A DNA stretch of 35,499 nucleotides from Rhizobiaceae bacterium (GCA_020628035.1 JAHDFS010000015.1:3927-39425), one strand, 5' to 3'. Shown: positions 8,416 through 16,543, counted from the stretch's first letter. Program-made: numbers and translations. The notes: generated by a model not told the origin, from the sequence alone.

Positions 8416-9921
8416 TTAATCCGTAACCGCTTGTGGTTTTTTCAACAGATTGCGCAGGAACATGGGAGCAATGAAACCTGCAAAGGCTGCAACCCAAAGA
8501 CCAATTGCGATCCAACTTGAGAAGAGGTAAGTGGCATCGCCATCGGACAATGTCATGGCGCGACGCAACGCGTCTTCCATATTGCCACCGAGCAGAATGC
8601 CGAGGATCACAGGGACTGTTGGTACATCCAATTTGCGTAGGAAATATCCCAGCACACCAAAGCCAATCATTAGCAATAGATCAAAATAGCTGCCTGATAG
8701 TGAATAGATCCCAACAAATGAAATCATCGTCACACCAGGCAACAGAACCCATGCTGGTACTGTTAGCACTTTGACGAATATTTTCACCATTGGCACATTC
8801 ATCAAGAGCAAGACAATATTGGCAATGAGAAGTGAGGCGATCAGGCCCCAAACCACATCCGGATTTTCGCGGAATAGGGTTGGGCCAGGTGTGATGTTGA
8901 GCGTCATAAGAAGCGCAAGTAACACGGCTGTTGTACCTGAACCTGGAACACCCAACGTCAGCATGGGCACCAATGCGCCACCCGCCGCTGAATTGTTTCC
9001 AGCTTCTGGCGCAGCAACACCTTTTGCGACACCAGTTCCAAATCCACCTTTTTCACCAGCAATTGATTTTTCAGACATATAAGCCATAAACGAACCAAGC
9101 GAGGCGCCAGCACCTGGAAGAACACCAGCAATGAAGCCAACGAGTGACGCACGCAACATGGTCCATCGTGTTGCCACGATATCTTTCCAAGGAATGCGCA
9201 CCTTATCGAGAACAACCCCAATTGCAGAACCTTTACCGTGGCTTTCGATGAAGAAGAACACTTCTGCAATTGCGAACAATCCCACAATGGCAACAAGGAA
9301 ATCAATGCCATCAAATAGGTGCAAGTTACCGCCGGTCAAGCGCGGAAGACCTGAAGAACTATCCACACCGATCATAGCAATGCCCAAACCGATACAGGCT
9401 GCGATCGCGCTTTTTGCTTGGTTGTTGGAAGCCATGCCGCCAAGTGTGCAAAAGGCTAAGAGATAAAGTGCAAAATATTCCGCGGGTCCGAACAAGAATG
9501 CGACACGCGCGAGAACTGGTGCAAGTAGCATTAAGCCAATGGTTGCCAAAAACGCACCAACAAAAGATGCAACACCAGAGAGTACAAGAGCGTCGCCTGC
9601 GCGACCAGCTTTGGCCATCGGGTAACCATCTAGCGTGGTCATCAAGGCTGGTTCGTCACCGGGAATGTTTAAAAGAATAGAGCTGATACGACCACCATAC
9701 ATGGCGCCATAATAAACCGATGTCATAAGAACGAGCGCGGCTGTGGCGTCAAGACCAAGGGTGAAGGTAATCGGAATGAGAATGGCCACACCATTTGACG
9801 GCCCAAGGCCAGGAAGTGCGCCGATTATGGTTCCCAAAAAGCAGCCAATAATCGCCAACATAAGTGTATAGGGCGAGAGCGCTACGGAGAACCCGAGAGC
9901 GAGATTGGAAAGAATATCCAT
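8416..9921 (-). CDS. tctA: Tripartite tricarboxylate transporter, large permease TctA
   Basis: A 501-aa membrane protein of about 11-12 segments with the duplicated TctA signature: GALPGLGPSNGVAILIP near residue 35 and GVLPGAGASLGSFMAY in the middle. It is the large permease subunit of a secondary transporter driven by an ion gradient that takes ligand from the periplasmic TctC protein. The start at 9921 (MDILSNLALGF) matches the family. The frame stays open upstream to 10227, but that part overlaps tctB and has no TctA-like sequence. The tctB stop and this ATG are separated by two bases (TAG-cc-ATG), and atuA follows after three bases. Confidence 0.95.
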   Translation of the reverse strand: MDILSNLALGFSVALSPYTLMLAIIGCFLGTIIGALPGLGPSNGVAILIPITFTLGLDATAALVLMTSVYYGAMYGGRISSILLNIPGDEPALMTTLDGYPMAKAGRAGDALVLSGVASFVGAFLATIGLMLLAPVLARVAFLFGPAEYFALYLLAFCTLGGMASNNQAKSAIAACIGLGIAMIGVDSSSGLPRLTGGNLHLFDGIDFLVAIVGLFAIAEVFFFIESHGKGSAIGVVLDKVRIPWKDIVATRWTMLRASLVGFIAGVLPGAGASLGSFMAYMSEKSIAGEKGGFGTGVAKGVAAPEAGNNSAAGGALVPMLTLGVPGSGTTAVLLALLMTLNITPGPTLFRENPDVVWGLIASLLIANIVLLLMNVPMVKIFVKVLTVPAWVLLPGVTMISFVGIYSLSGSYFDLLLMIGFGVLGYFLRKLDVPTVPVILGILLGGNMEDALRRAMTLSDGDATYLFSSWIAIGLWVAAFAGFIAPMFLRNLLKKPQAVTD

Positions 9922-9923
9922 GG

Positions 9924-10415
9924 CTAGTGTCCGCCTACAAATGGAATGAGAATTGTCAGTGCGTCCCAAAGGCTTGCAAGCGTTGGAATTTTGTAAGCTA
10001 CAATATTGCCAAGGCCAAGCGCATATTTGAACAGTGCAAATAAAAGCAGTGATAAGCCAATGCCGCTCAAGGCTGCATTTCTTACATTTGGCGCAATTTG
10101 ATAGCTGATAATTCCGGCTGCAAACATCGTTGGCAAGATAAATCCTAACGGTGTGATGAGAACGGCGTAAATCGAAAGAACTGCCACAGCAATTGCCATA
10201 TTGAGCCATGTTGCGGATTGCGGCCATTCTGGATCTGGATCTGGTTTAAAGATCAGTACCAAAGATGAAATCGCAGCAACTGCACCGATTAAAAGTGGAA
10301 AAAGTTTCGGAAGAAACTGACCCGAAAACAGATTTGTCTGAATCTGAGTGGCAGCCGCGATATACGCGACTGCAGTGATCAGGGTGATCAGACCAAAAAT
10401 ACGGTCTGATGCCAT
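9924..10415 (-). CDS. tctB: Tripartite tricarboxylate transporter, small permease TctB
   Basis: A 163-aa hydrophobic protein with four predicted membrane segments and little primary conservation, as expected for TctB. The SGQFLPKLFPLLIG segment after the first helix is typical. TctB forms the membrane complex with TctA. Its start overlaps the tctC stop by one base (TAATG), and tctA follows immediately, giving the classical tctCBA order. Confidence 0.92.
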   Translation of the reverse strand: MASDRIFGLITLITAVAYIAAATQIQTNLFSGQFLPKLFPLLIGAVAAISSLVLIFKPDPDPEWPQSATWLNMAIAVAVLSIYAVLITPLGFILPTMFAAGIISYQIAPNVRNAALSGIGLSLLLFALFKYALGLGNIVAYKIPTLASLWDALTILIPFVGGH

Positions 10416-11383
10416 TACTGGATTACTCCCAATTCTTTGGACATTGCATTGATGTCAGCAACCAGACCGTCAACATAGGACTGGAAGTCGCCACCAACTT
10501 TTGTAAACGGTGCTAGACCATTTGCAGCCATAGCTTCTGCCCATTCTGGGCTGTCAGCGACTTGTTGCAATTTACCTGCCCAATCGTTGAACTGATCGTC
10601 AGAAATGCCTTTTGGCACATAAAGACCACGCCAGTTCACAGCAACAACGTCATAACCTTGTTCTTTCGCTGTTGGGATGTCTTCAAAGCCAGGTACGCGC
10701 TCTTCAGTTAAAACAGCGATCACGCGAATGTCGCCATTTGCAAGGAAGCTTACGATTTCAGACATGTCACCAGTCATGGCTTGGGTGAAGCCACCAACTG
10801 TTTGTGTGATCGCGTCTGCACCACCATCAACACCAATATATTTAACTTTGGTGATGTCAGTAAAACCAGCTTCTTTTAGAACCATAAGAGGCTTAAGATG
10901 GTCAAATCCGCCAACAGCTGAACCGCCGGCAAATGCAACAGAACCTGGATCTGCCAGAATAGCATCAACCAAATCATTCAAAGACTGATATTTGCTGTCT
11001 GCTGCCACTGCGATCACGCCTGGATCCGCACCAATTGCACCAACAAAGCGAACTTGGTCAGCTGTCATGCCAGCATAGGCATTTTGTGCCAAACGTGTTG
11101 TTGTTGCAGAAGAAGCAGCAACGATGAGGTCAGCATCGCTTCCGCGCTCACCGACAACGTGGTTATAAGCCAAACCACCACCAGCACCTGGCATATTGGT
11201 GACCTGAACAGGCTTATCAACGGCTTTGATGTCATACATGATTTTACCGATTTGACGGCAAGTGAAATCCCAACCACCACCTGGGTTTGCTGGGGCAATA
11301 CATTCAGCTGCAATTGAAGTTGTTAGCATTGCAGCACTTAGAACCGCGCCGTATGCCGCGGTTTTCATAAATTTAAGGTTCAT
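10415..11383 (-). CDS. tctC: Tripartite tricarboxylate transporter, periplasmic binding protein TctC
   Basis: A 322-aa periplasmic receptor. The signal peptide spans about residues 1-25 (MNLKFMKTAAYGAVLSAAML, with a probable AxA-type cleavage at IAAE). The mature protein starts with CIAPANPGGGWDFTCR and has the NMPGAGGG loop and the GGSAVGGFDH segment characteristic of TctC/Bug receptors. GGGAGGAAAC directly precedes ATG 11383 and rules out the longer frame from 11440. TctC-family ligands are di- and tricarboxylates, but members also bind amino acids, nicotinate and aromatic acids, so the substrate is open. Confidence 0.94.
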   Translation of the reverse strand: MNLKFMKTAAYGAVLSAAMLTTSIAAECIAPANPGGGWDFTCRQIGKIMYDIKAVDKPVQVTNMPGAGGGLAYNHVVGERGSDADLIVAASSATTTRLAQNAYAGMTADQVRFVGAIGADPGVIAVAADSKYQSLNDLVDAILADPGSVAFAGGSAVGGFDHLKPLMVLKEAGFTDITKVKYIGVDGGADAITQTVGGFTQAMTGDMSEIVSFLANGDIRVIAVLTEERVPGFEDIPTAKEQGYDVVAVNWRGLYVPKGISDDQFNDWAGKLQQVADSPEWAEAMAANGLAPFTKVGGDFQSYVDGLVADINAMSKELGVIQ

Positions 11384-11492
11384 TGTTTCCTCCCAATGAT
11401 AGGCACCGCGGTTTCGCGGAGCTAGCGAAGCTAAACACACAAAACTGTCATCTAGCTGACACGCCCCAAAAGAATCATTTGGGTGAAAATCA
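11384..11492 (-). promoter_or_regulatory. tctC leader with two small hairpins
   Basis: These 109 bases separate the upstream binding-protein gene from tctC. Reading the minus strand, CCCAAA (11483-11478) pairs with TTTGGG (11470-11465) around 7 bases just after the upstream stop. Nearer tctC, CCGCG (11406-11410) and CGCGG (11415-11419) form a GC-rich stem with a 4-base loop. There is no U-run after either, so they may be processing or attenuation structures rather than terminators. The tctC promoter may lie here. Confidence 0.4.
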
Positions 11493-12560
11493 TCAGTTTC
11501 CGCGCAAAGCTGTGTTCCATTGGGAGATGAAGCGAGAACGTTTGACCTGATCGAGATAGGCGATTAAGCCCGGCCCAATAGAAATTGGCCTGAGTTGACT
11601 ACCCATGCGGTCGCGTAAATTGGTTGCAGTGTTTTCGCCAGAAACATCTGGATGCAGTGCAGGCAATTTCACGTCTGCGGCCATGACAGCTTGACCATCT
11701 TTGGACATTAAAAAGGACAATAATGTTTTGCCAAGTTCGGCATTTGCGGCCGCTTGCGGAATGAGTGCAATGCGGGACATAACAACGGTGTAATCTTCTA
11801 ACATGATAATGCCGAGATCAGGGTTTTGGCGTAGCCAGTTCTCCGCATAAGAACCCACTATGTTGTATCCTAAAACGAACCTACCATCTGACACACGTTC
11901 TAAGATCGATGACGAGTTGGAATAAAGTTTGACCCCGGTGGATCCCATGGCGCTAACCAAGTCCCAGATATTTCGATTATGCTCCTGATCACGTGCGAGG
12001 ATCAAAAACCCAAAGCCTGAACGCTCAATGTCATAGGTCGCTATTTTGCCGTAAAACTCATTGTCATTGTTTTTTAGTAATGCCACGAGATCTGATCGGT
12101 TTTTGGGTGGGGAAATATTTTCAAAGCTTGGCTTATGATAGACCAAGACCGAGGGTTCATAGGTCAGACCAAAAGCTGAATTTCGCCATTTCGCCCAGCT
12201 TGGCCAATTATTGGTGTTGGCGTTAAAGCTTGTTTGCGCATAGCCATCGTTAACGAGCTTAACTTGTAGGTCCATCGCAGATGATAAAACCAGATCAGCG
12301 GTTTTCTCATTGTTATCGGTTTCACGAATGACCCGCTCATAAATATCCAAACTTTGCATGTCTTCATAGACAATTGCGATATTGGGATTTTGTTTTTGAA
12401 AGGCAGCAATAAGGGGTTTGGACGCGTCTTCATCCAAGGATGAATAGACGTTGAGCGTCTGCACATTTGCCCCTTCATTGATAGCGGGAAAAAGGGTTTG
12501 GGCCAGCGATGATGAGATAGCGAGGAAACTGGCGATTATGAAATAAATTATGGTTTTCAA
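11493..12560 (-). CDS. Periplasmic solute-binding protein (family 1, iron-type fold), likely TctDE-associated
   Basis: A 355-aa exported protein with a signal peptide (MKTIIYFIIASFLAISSSLAQ) and a family 1 binding-protein body resembling ferric/putrescine-type receptors: NVYSSLDEDASKPLIAAF, a region of ADLVLSSAMDLQVKL, and a C-terminal helical lobe. The best start is TTG at 12560, because AAGGGG lies 6 bases upstream; a TTG at 12575 would overlap that site and give a 360-aa form. No ABC permease or ATPase lies nearby. Its position, divergent from tctD/tctE and upstream of tctCBA, suggests an accessory sensor or extracytoplasmic ligand presenter for the TctE kinase. That role is an inference. 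Confidence 0.82.
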   Translation of the reverse strand: MKTIIYFIIASFLAISSSLAQTLFPAINEGANVQTLNVYSSLDEDASKPLIAAFQKQNPNIAIVYEDMQSLDIYERVIRETDNNEKTADLVLSSAMDLQVKLVNDGYAQTSFNANTNNWPSWAKWRNSAFGLTYEPSVLVYHKPSFENISPPKNRSDLVALLKNNDNEFYGKIATYDIERSGFGFLILARDQEHNRNIWDLVSAMGSTGVKLYSNSSSILERVSDGRFVLGYNIVGSYAENWLRQNPDLGIIMLEDYTVVMSRIALIPQAAANAELGKTLLSFLMSKDGQAVMAADVKLPALHPDVSGENTATNLRDRMGSQLRPISIGPGLIAYLDQVKRSRFISQWNTALRGN

Positions 12561-12629
12561 TAAAAACCCCTTCAAAAATCAATTTTACATTCAAAAAATA
12601 TGTGTTTTATTGCAAGTTCGGGAGAGAGA
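12561..12629. promoter_or_regulatory. Divergent promoter region between binding protein and tctD
   Basis: This AT-rich region separates the two divergent genes. The octamer TTCAAAAA occurs twice as a direct repeat (12571-12578 and 12590-12597), 19 bases apart, which could be a binding site for the OmpR-type TctD. No clear -35/-10 pair was identified. Confidence 0.35.
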
Positions 12630-13301
12630 ATGCGTATTTTAGTCGTCGAAGACAATAAAAAACTTGGTCAGGGTTTAAAACATTTGCTCAATGACAGCAG
12701 TTTTGTCGCTGATCTGGTGGAAGATGGTGACGGTGCTTTATCAGCGGCGGCGGCGTTTAATTATGATCTGATTATTTTGGATTTAAGCCTGCCAGATATT
12801 GATGGATTGCAGGTTTTAAAGGAAATCCGCGCCAAGCGAAGTTTGGTGCCGGTTCTGATTTTAACGGCGCGCGGTGGTCTTGATGATCGCATTAAAGGTC
12901 TCGATATTGGGGCAGATGATTATATGTCCAAACCATTTGAATGGAGCGAACTTGAAGCGCGGATTCGGGCTTTGTTACGTCGTTCACAAGCTGTGAAAAC
13001 TTCACAATTGGAATTTGGGCAAATCAGTTTGGACCTTAAAACCAATCAGGTTTTTGCCAATGAAAAATCCATTGAACTGCCTGCCCGCGAAACCAATGTT
13101 CTGCGGGAATTGCTCATTGCAAATGGCCGAATTATTTCAAAACCTCGGATGATTGAAACGCTTTCAAGTTTTGATGAGGACATTAGTGAAAACGCAATTG
13201 AGCAATATATTTCTCGATTGCGTAAACGCCTTGTCGCCTATGGGTTGACGATTAAAGCGGCACGCGGATTGGGTTATTATTTGCAGCCGCTTGAAGGTTG
13301 A
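12630..13301 (+). CDS. tctD: Response regulator, OmpR/TctD family
   Basis: A 223-aa transcriptional regulator with an N-terminal receiver and a C-terminal winged-helix domain. Acidic residues VVED near position 8, phospho-acceptor D51 (LIILDLSLPD), the LTARG threonine and the lysine of MSKPFEW are all present. The winged helix contains ENAIEQYISRLRKRL. The start at 12630 follows GGAGAGAGA; a frame start at 12600 lacks a ribosome site. Its partner kinase starts one base after its stop. TctD-type regulators activate tctCBA when the tricarboxylate is present; here control of the divergent block is inferred from position. Confidence 0.9.
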   Translation: MRILVVEDNKKLGQGLKHLLNDSSFVADLVEDGDGALSAAAAFNYDLIILDLSLPDIDGLQVLKEIRAKRSLVPVLILTARGGLDDRIKGLDIGADDYMSKPFEWSELEARIRALLRRSQAVKTSQLEFGQISLDLKTNQVFANEKSIELPARETNVLRELLIANGRIISKPRMIETLSSFDEDISENAIEQYISRLRKRLVAYGLTIKAARGLGYYLQPLEG

Positions 13302-13302
13302 T

Positions 13303-14700
13303 ATGAGTGGTCAAACCAAAACATATTCCTTGCGCCAAAGGCTTTTGGTTTGGCTGTTACTGCCTTTGCTGCTCATTGGATTGATCTCGTTAATCGATGC
13401 CTATAATTCTGCGCGCCTCACAGCAGACGATATTTCAGATCGTGTGCTTGCGGGTTCCGCCTTAGCGATCGCAGAGCGTATTTTTGTCAATGACGATGGC
13501 GATCTTGATGTTGATATTCCCTATGTGGCTCTGGAGATGCTGACATCTGCAGAAGAGGATCGTGTGTTTTATAAAATCGAAGGTGAGAACGGAGATTTTA
13601 TTACCGGATATCGCAATTTGAATCTGCCTCAATCAGCAGATAGATCGGAAAATAACCTTAAATTTTCAGATTCTGAATTTCGAAATTTCCCGATAAGAAT
13701 TGCGGTTTTGGAAGGTGCGGCATCTTCCAGTCAATCATCTCTTGGCTATCGGTTGGCAATTGCTGAAACCACAAATGCGCGAAACAAGATGGCGCAGGAT
13801 ATTCTCATTCGATCCGCTATTCGGCAGGGTTTGCTAATTTTAACCGCAGCCATTGCGGTTTGGTTCGCGGTGACCCGCGCCTTGCGGCCGCTTTACACTG
13901 TGCGCGATGCTATCGGACGACGAAGCTCCGATGATTTAAGACCTATTTTGCATGCTGTGCCGAACGAGATTAAAGGCCTTGTAACGACGACCAATGATCT
14001 TTTAAGCCGCATTGGAACCAGCATTTCAGCTATGCGAAATTTCACCTCCAATGCCAGCCATCAATTGCGCACGCCGCTTGCTGTGATGCGTACGCAAGCT
14101 GAGATCGCGCGACGGGCAAGATCAGATCAGGATCGCGATAGCGCACTTCATCAGATGGACGAAGCCATTCAAGATAGTGAAAAGATGATTTCGCGTCTCA
14201 TGGTGCTCGCACGCATTGATTCAGGTGCGCTGGAAAACCTGCCAGATTTGAATTGTGATATTGCAGAAACTTGTAGAATGGTTTGTGCGGATATGATTTC
14301 GCATCAGAATTTGGGAAAAATTGATTTAGGCTATGAAGGTAGCGATCATCTTTTGGTTAAAGGTGATCCGGTTTTATATCGCGAAATGCTGCGTAATCTG
14401 GTTGAAAATGCCGTGAAATATGGTGGCAAAGACATCCACATTACCGTACGATGCCGCGATATCGAAGGCATGTGTCATCTCGACATTGAAGACAATGGTG
14501 TTGGGATGAGCGCCCAGCAAAAAATCGACTTGATGGAACGGTTTTCAAGTGGAGAATATTCCAAAAACGGTTCTGGTTTAGGTTTGCCAATTGCCAGGGA
14601 TATAGCACATTTATTTGGCGGTGTGATGGCGCTTAATGATCGAGATAAAGGTACCGGGTTAAAAGTTTCGCTCAAATTTCCGCTTCTTATAGAAGCCTAG
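13303..14700 (+). CDS. tctE: Sensor histidine kinase, TctE family
   Basis: A 465-aa inner-membrane kinase. It has an N-terminal membrane helix (about 10-30), a periplasmic domain (about 31-165) and a second helix (about 170-190). Then come a HAMP-like linker (RALRPLYTVRDAI), the H-box NASHQLRTPLAV with H253, and the N, G1 and G2 boxes (LVENAVKYGG, DIEDNGVGMS, GSGLGLPIA). The short TctE-type N-domain (2CSK_N-like) fits. ATG 13303 is chosen because GAAGG lies 6 bases upstream; a TTG four codons earlier overlaps tctD. It shares an operon with tctD. Confidence 0.9.
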   Translation: MSGQTKTYSLRQRLLVWLLLPLLLIGLISLIDAYNSARLTADDISDRVLAGSALAIAERIFVNDDGDLDVDIPYVALEMLTSAEEDRVFYKIEGENGDFITGYRNLNLPQSADRSENNLKFSDSEFRNFPIRIAVLEGAASSSQSSLGYRLAIAETTNARNKMAQDILIRSAIRQGLLILTAAIAVWFAVTRALRPLYTVRDAIGRRSSDDLRPILHAVPNEIKGLVTTTNDLLSRIGTSISAMRNFTSNASHQLRTPLAVMRTQAEIARRARSDQDRDSALHQMDEAIQDSEKMISRLMVLARIDSGALENLPDLNCDIAETCRMVCADMISHQNLGKIDLGYEGSDHLLVKGDPVLYREMLRNLVENAVKYGGKDIHITVRCRDIEGMCHLDIEDNGVGMSAQQKIDLMERFSSGEYSKNGSGLGLPIARDIAHLFGGVMALNDRDKGTGLKVSLKFPLLIEA

Positions 14701-14724
14701 ATAATTGACAATAGGATTTAGACA

Positions 14725-14982
14725 ATGGTGAATTCTGATCTTCTAAAGGCACTGGATTTTATTAAATCAGGTCAATATCAAACCGGCGCTGATTTAGATG
14801 CAGCTCATGCAATATGTCAGGCGGGCGAGGGAATGAGCGAATATGATTGGGTTCATGCCTATGTGCACCGCATTGAAGGGGATATTTTCAACGCCGACTA
14901 TTGGTATAAACGCGCGGGAAAGCCCGCTTATGATGGCTCATTTGAGGATGAATGGGACGAGATTAGATCGGCTTTGACTTGA
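14725..14982 (+). CDS. Small conserved-looking protein of unknown function (85 aa)
   Basis: I do not know a function for this protein. It is acidic, soluble and helical, with no signal or membrane segment. The block WVHAYVHRIEGDIFNADYWY followed by KRAGKP resembles small uncharacterised proteins I recall from rhizobia and relatives, where an HRIEGD-x3-A-x-YWY-x-RAG pattern recurs. AGGA about 10 bases upstream precedes the ATG. It begins 24 bases after the tctE stop, so it may be co-transcribed with tctDE, but it could also have its own promoter. Confidence 0.7.
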   Translation: MVNSDLLKALDFIKSGQYQTGADLDAAHAICQAGEGMSEYDWVHAYVHRIEGDIFNADYWYKRAGKPAYDGSFEDEWDEIRSALT

Positions 14983-15051
14983 TGCGCGGATCAATCCGAT
15001 TTAAGGGTGAGATTAAGAGTAAATCATATGGACATTTTGAGGAGCAAATAG

Positions 15052-15288
15052 ATGCAGTGTGTCTTTGTGCAGATTAGATGCAAACCCGGTACGGGGTACA
15101 AAGTGGCTGATGAGATTGTCGCTCGCGAAGTTCATTCAGAACTCTACTCCACCAGTGGAGATTTTGATCTGATGGTGAAAATCTATGTCGATAAAGATGT
15201 CGATATTGGAAAATATATCAATGATAATTTGCTCGATATTGAGGGTATCGAACGCACTTTGACAACGCTGACCTTCAAAACATTCTAG
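15052..15288 (+). CDS. Stand-alone Lrp/AsnC ligand-binding (RAM) domain protein
   Basis: A 78-aa protein made only of the alpha/beta RAM fold found at the C-terminus of Lrp/AsnC regulators. It shows the VFVQIRCKPG strand, the STSGDFDLMVKIYV strand-loop with the G-D-[FY]-D-[LY] motif that binds small ligands, and a C-terminal L-T-T-L-TFKTF strand. The DNA-binding helix-turn-helix is absent. Such proteins assemble as decamers or dimers that bind amino acids and may modulate full-length Lrp proteins or enzymes. GAGGAG at 15040-15045 provides the ribosome site. Its partner is not visible in the window. Confidence 0.88.
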   Translation: MQCVFVQIRCKPGTGYKVADEIVAREVHSELYSTSGDFDLMVKIYVDKDVDIGKYINDNLLDIEGIERTLTTLTFKTF

Positions 15289-15321
15289 TTTTAGACACTC
15301 AATCTATAAAGGCTTTAAGTG

Positions 15322-16149
15322 ATGGCTGATTATACAATGGCCTTTTTGCTCGTTTTGGCTGTCGCCATGTTGTGCACGGGTGCAATTGCCGGCGTGCTCG
15401 CTGGCCTTTTAGGCGTTGGTGGCGGCATTGTGATCGTGCCGGTGTTGTTCATCCTGTTTGATTATCTTGATATACCGCCACAGATCAGCATGCATGTTGC
15501 GGTGGCGACATCGCTTGCGACCATTATTCCAACATCTATTTCATCTGCCCGATCACACCACAAAAAGGGTTCGATTGATCTTGAATTGTTAAAAACCTGG
15601 TCGCCCTTGATTTTTATTGGCGCTGCGATCGGCGGGATCTTGTCTAAATATCTTGCATCATCCAGCTTAACTCTGATTTTTGGAGTGATCGCGCTTCTTG
15701 TGTCAATCAATATGGCGTTGCCCAAGAAGATCGTAATCTCAGAAAATCTGCCTGAGGGTGTGGTGGGCAAAGGGTTCTTACCAAGCTTTATCGGTGGCTT
15801 TTCAGCTCTTATGGGAATTGGCGGTGGCACATTGTCTGTGCCGATCTTATCTGCATTTTCCTTTCCAATTCACCGAGCGGTAGGCACCGCATCCGCCTTT
15901 GGCTTGGTCATTGCAATCCCAGCTGTGATCGGGTTTATCTGGTCTGGATGGTTCGCAGATTTAAGACCACCATTTTCATTTGGTTATGTGAGCATTCCCG
16001 CAGCAGTTTTGATCTTTTCCGTCAGTGTCTTTACTGCCCCTTTGGGTGCTAGACTTGCTCATAGTCTAAATCCAGCGAATTTGAAAAAAGCCTTTGCGCT
16101 GTTTTTGTTCATCACGTCACTTAGGATGTTGTGGGTGGGTTTAAGCTAA
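15322..16149 (+). CDS. TSUP-family (TauE/SafE) sulfite/sulfur-anion permease
   Basis: A 275-aa membrane protein with about eight segments and the internal duplication typical of TauE/SafE: GVLAGLLGVGGGIVIVPVL near the start and GGFSALMGIGGGTLSVPIL in the second half. TSUP proteins move sulfite, sulfonates or related anions across the inner membrane. ATG 15322 follows AAAGG by about 9 bases; a GTG one codon earlier is possible. It converges on bigR with 28 bases between stops, and neighbouring genes handle sulfide and persulfide, so sulfite or thiosulfate export is a reasonable role. Confidence 0.9.
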   Translation: MADYTMAFLLVLAVAMLCTGAIAGVLAGLLGVGGGIVIVPVLFILFDYLDIPPQISMHVAVATSLATIIPTSISSARSHHKKGSIDLELLKTWSPLIFIGAAIGGILSKYLASSSLTLIFGVIALLVSINMALPKKIVISENLPEGVVGKGFLPSFIGGFSALMGIGGGTLSVPILSAFSFPIHRAVGTASAFGLVIAIPAVIGFIWSGWFADLRPPFSFGYVSIPAAVLIFSVSVFTAPLGARLAHSLNPANLKKAFALFLFITSLRMLWVGLS

Positions 16150-16177
16150 TAAACGTCCGGTTAAACTAAGATTCGAA

Positions 16178-16477
16178 TTAAGCGCAATATAGCGCATAAA
16201 GCGTCTGCATGACGGCTGAAACTTCTCGGCCATGCAGCGAATAATATATCGTTTGGCCGTCGCGCCGCGTTTCAACCAGTTCCGCATCGCGTAGTTTTTT
16301 GAGGTGATGCGACATGCCAGGCTGTGACATACCGACCTCGCGTGATAATTCTAACACGCTTTTTTCACCCGATAATAAGATGCACAAAATGCGCAATCGC
16401 GCCGGTTGCGATAGCATTTCCATGAGTTTTGAAGCCTGCTCAAATTTCGGCTCCATTTCTGTCATGTCGAATTGCAT
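16178..16477 (-). CDS. bigR: ArsR-family repressor, BigR/SqrR-like persulfide sensor
   Basis: A 99-aa winged-helix repressor. The recognition helix lies in VGMSQPGMSHHLKKLRD and the wing in RRDGQTIYYSL. Cysteines C32 (RILCILLSGEKSV) and C98 (LYALYCA) are separated by 66 residues, the spacing and sequence context of the redox dithiol in BigR (C42/C108) and SqrR. In those proteins persulfide or sulfide links the cysteines and releases DNA. It is transcribed divergently from the YeeE/YedE-dioxygenase operon, over a perfect inverted repeat, exactly where an autorepressor would act. The family assignment is strong; sulfide sensing follows from the homologues. Confidence 0.88.
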   Translation of the reverse strand: MQFDMTEMEPKFEQASKLMEMLSQPARLRILCILLSGEKSVLELSREVGMSQPGMSHHLKKLRDAELVETRRDGQTIYYSLHGREVSAVMQTLYALYCA

Positions 16478-16506
16478 AAAAAATTCCTTGCATATTTGTG
16501 ATCGTT

Positions 16507-16528
16507 TATATAAAAGAACATTTATATA
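16507..16528. promoter_or_regulatory. Perfect AT-rich inverted repeat, candidate BigR operator
   Basis: TATATAAA (16507-16514) and TTTATATA (16521-16528) are exact reverse complements around a 6-base spacer. The site lies in the 66-base gap between bigR and the first YeeE/YedE gene, where it could cover the promoters in both directions. ArsR-family regulators such as BigR bind AT-rich dyads of this size. Function is inferred from position and symmetry. Confidence 0.6.
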
Positions 16529-16543
16529 TAGGCAATACCATTT

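Noticed and set aside
9922-10227. N-terminal extension of the TctA reading frame
   Set aside because: It overlaps tctB, has no TctA-like sequence and the family start is MDILSNLALGF at 9921.
16179-16188. AAGCGCAATA resembling the LysR arm at the end of bigR
   Set aside because: It encodes the last residues of bigR (Tyr-Cys-Ala) next to the stop and lacks a partner arm.
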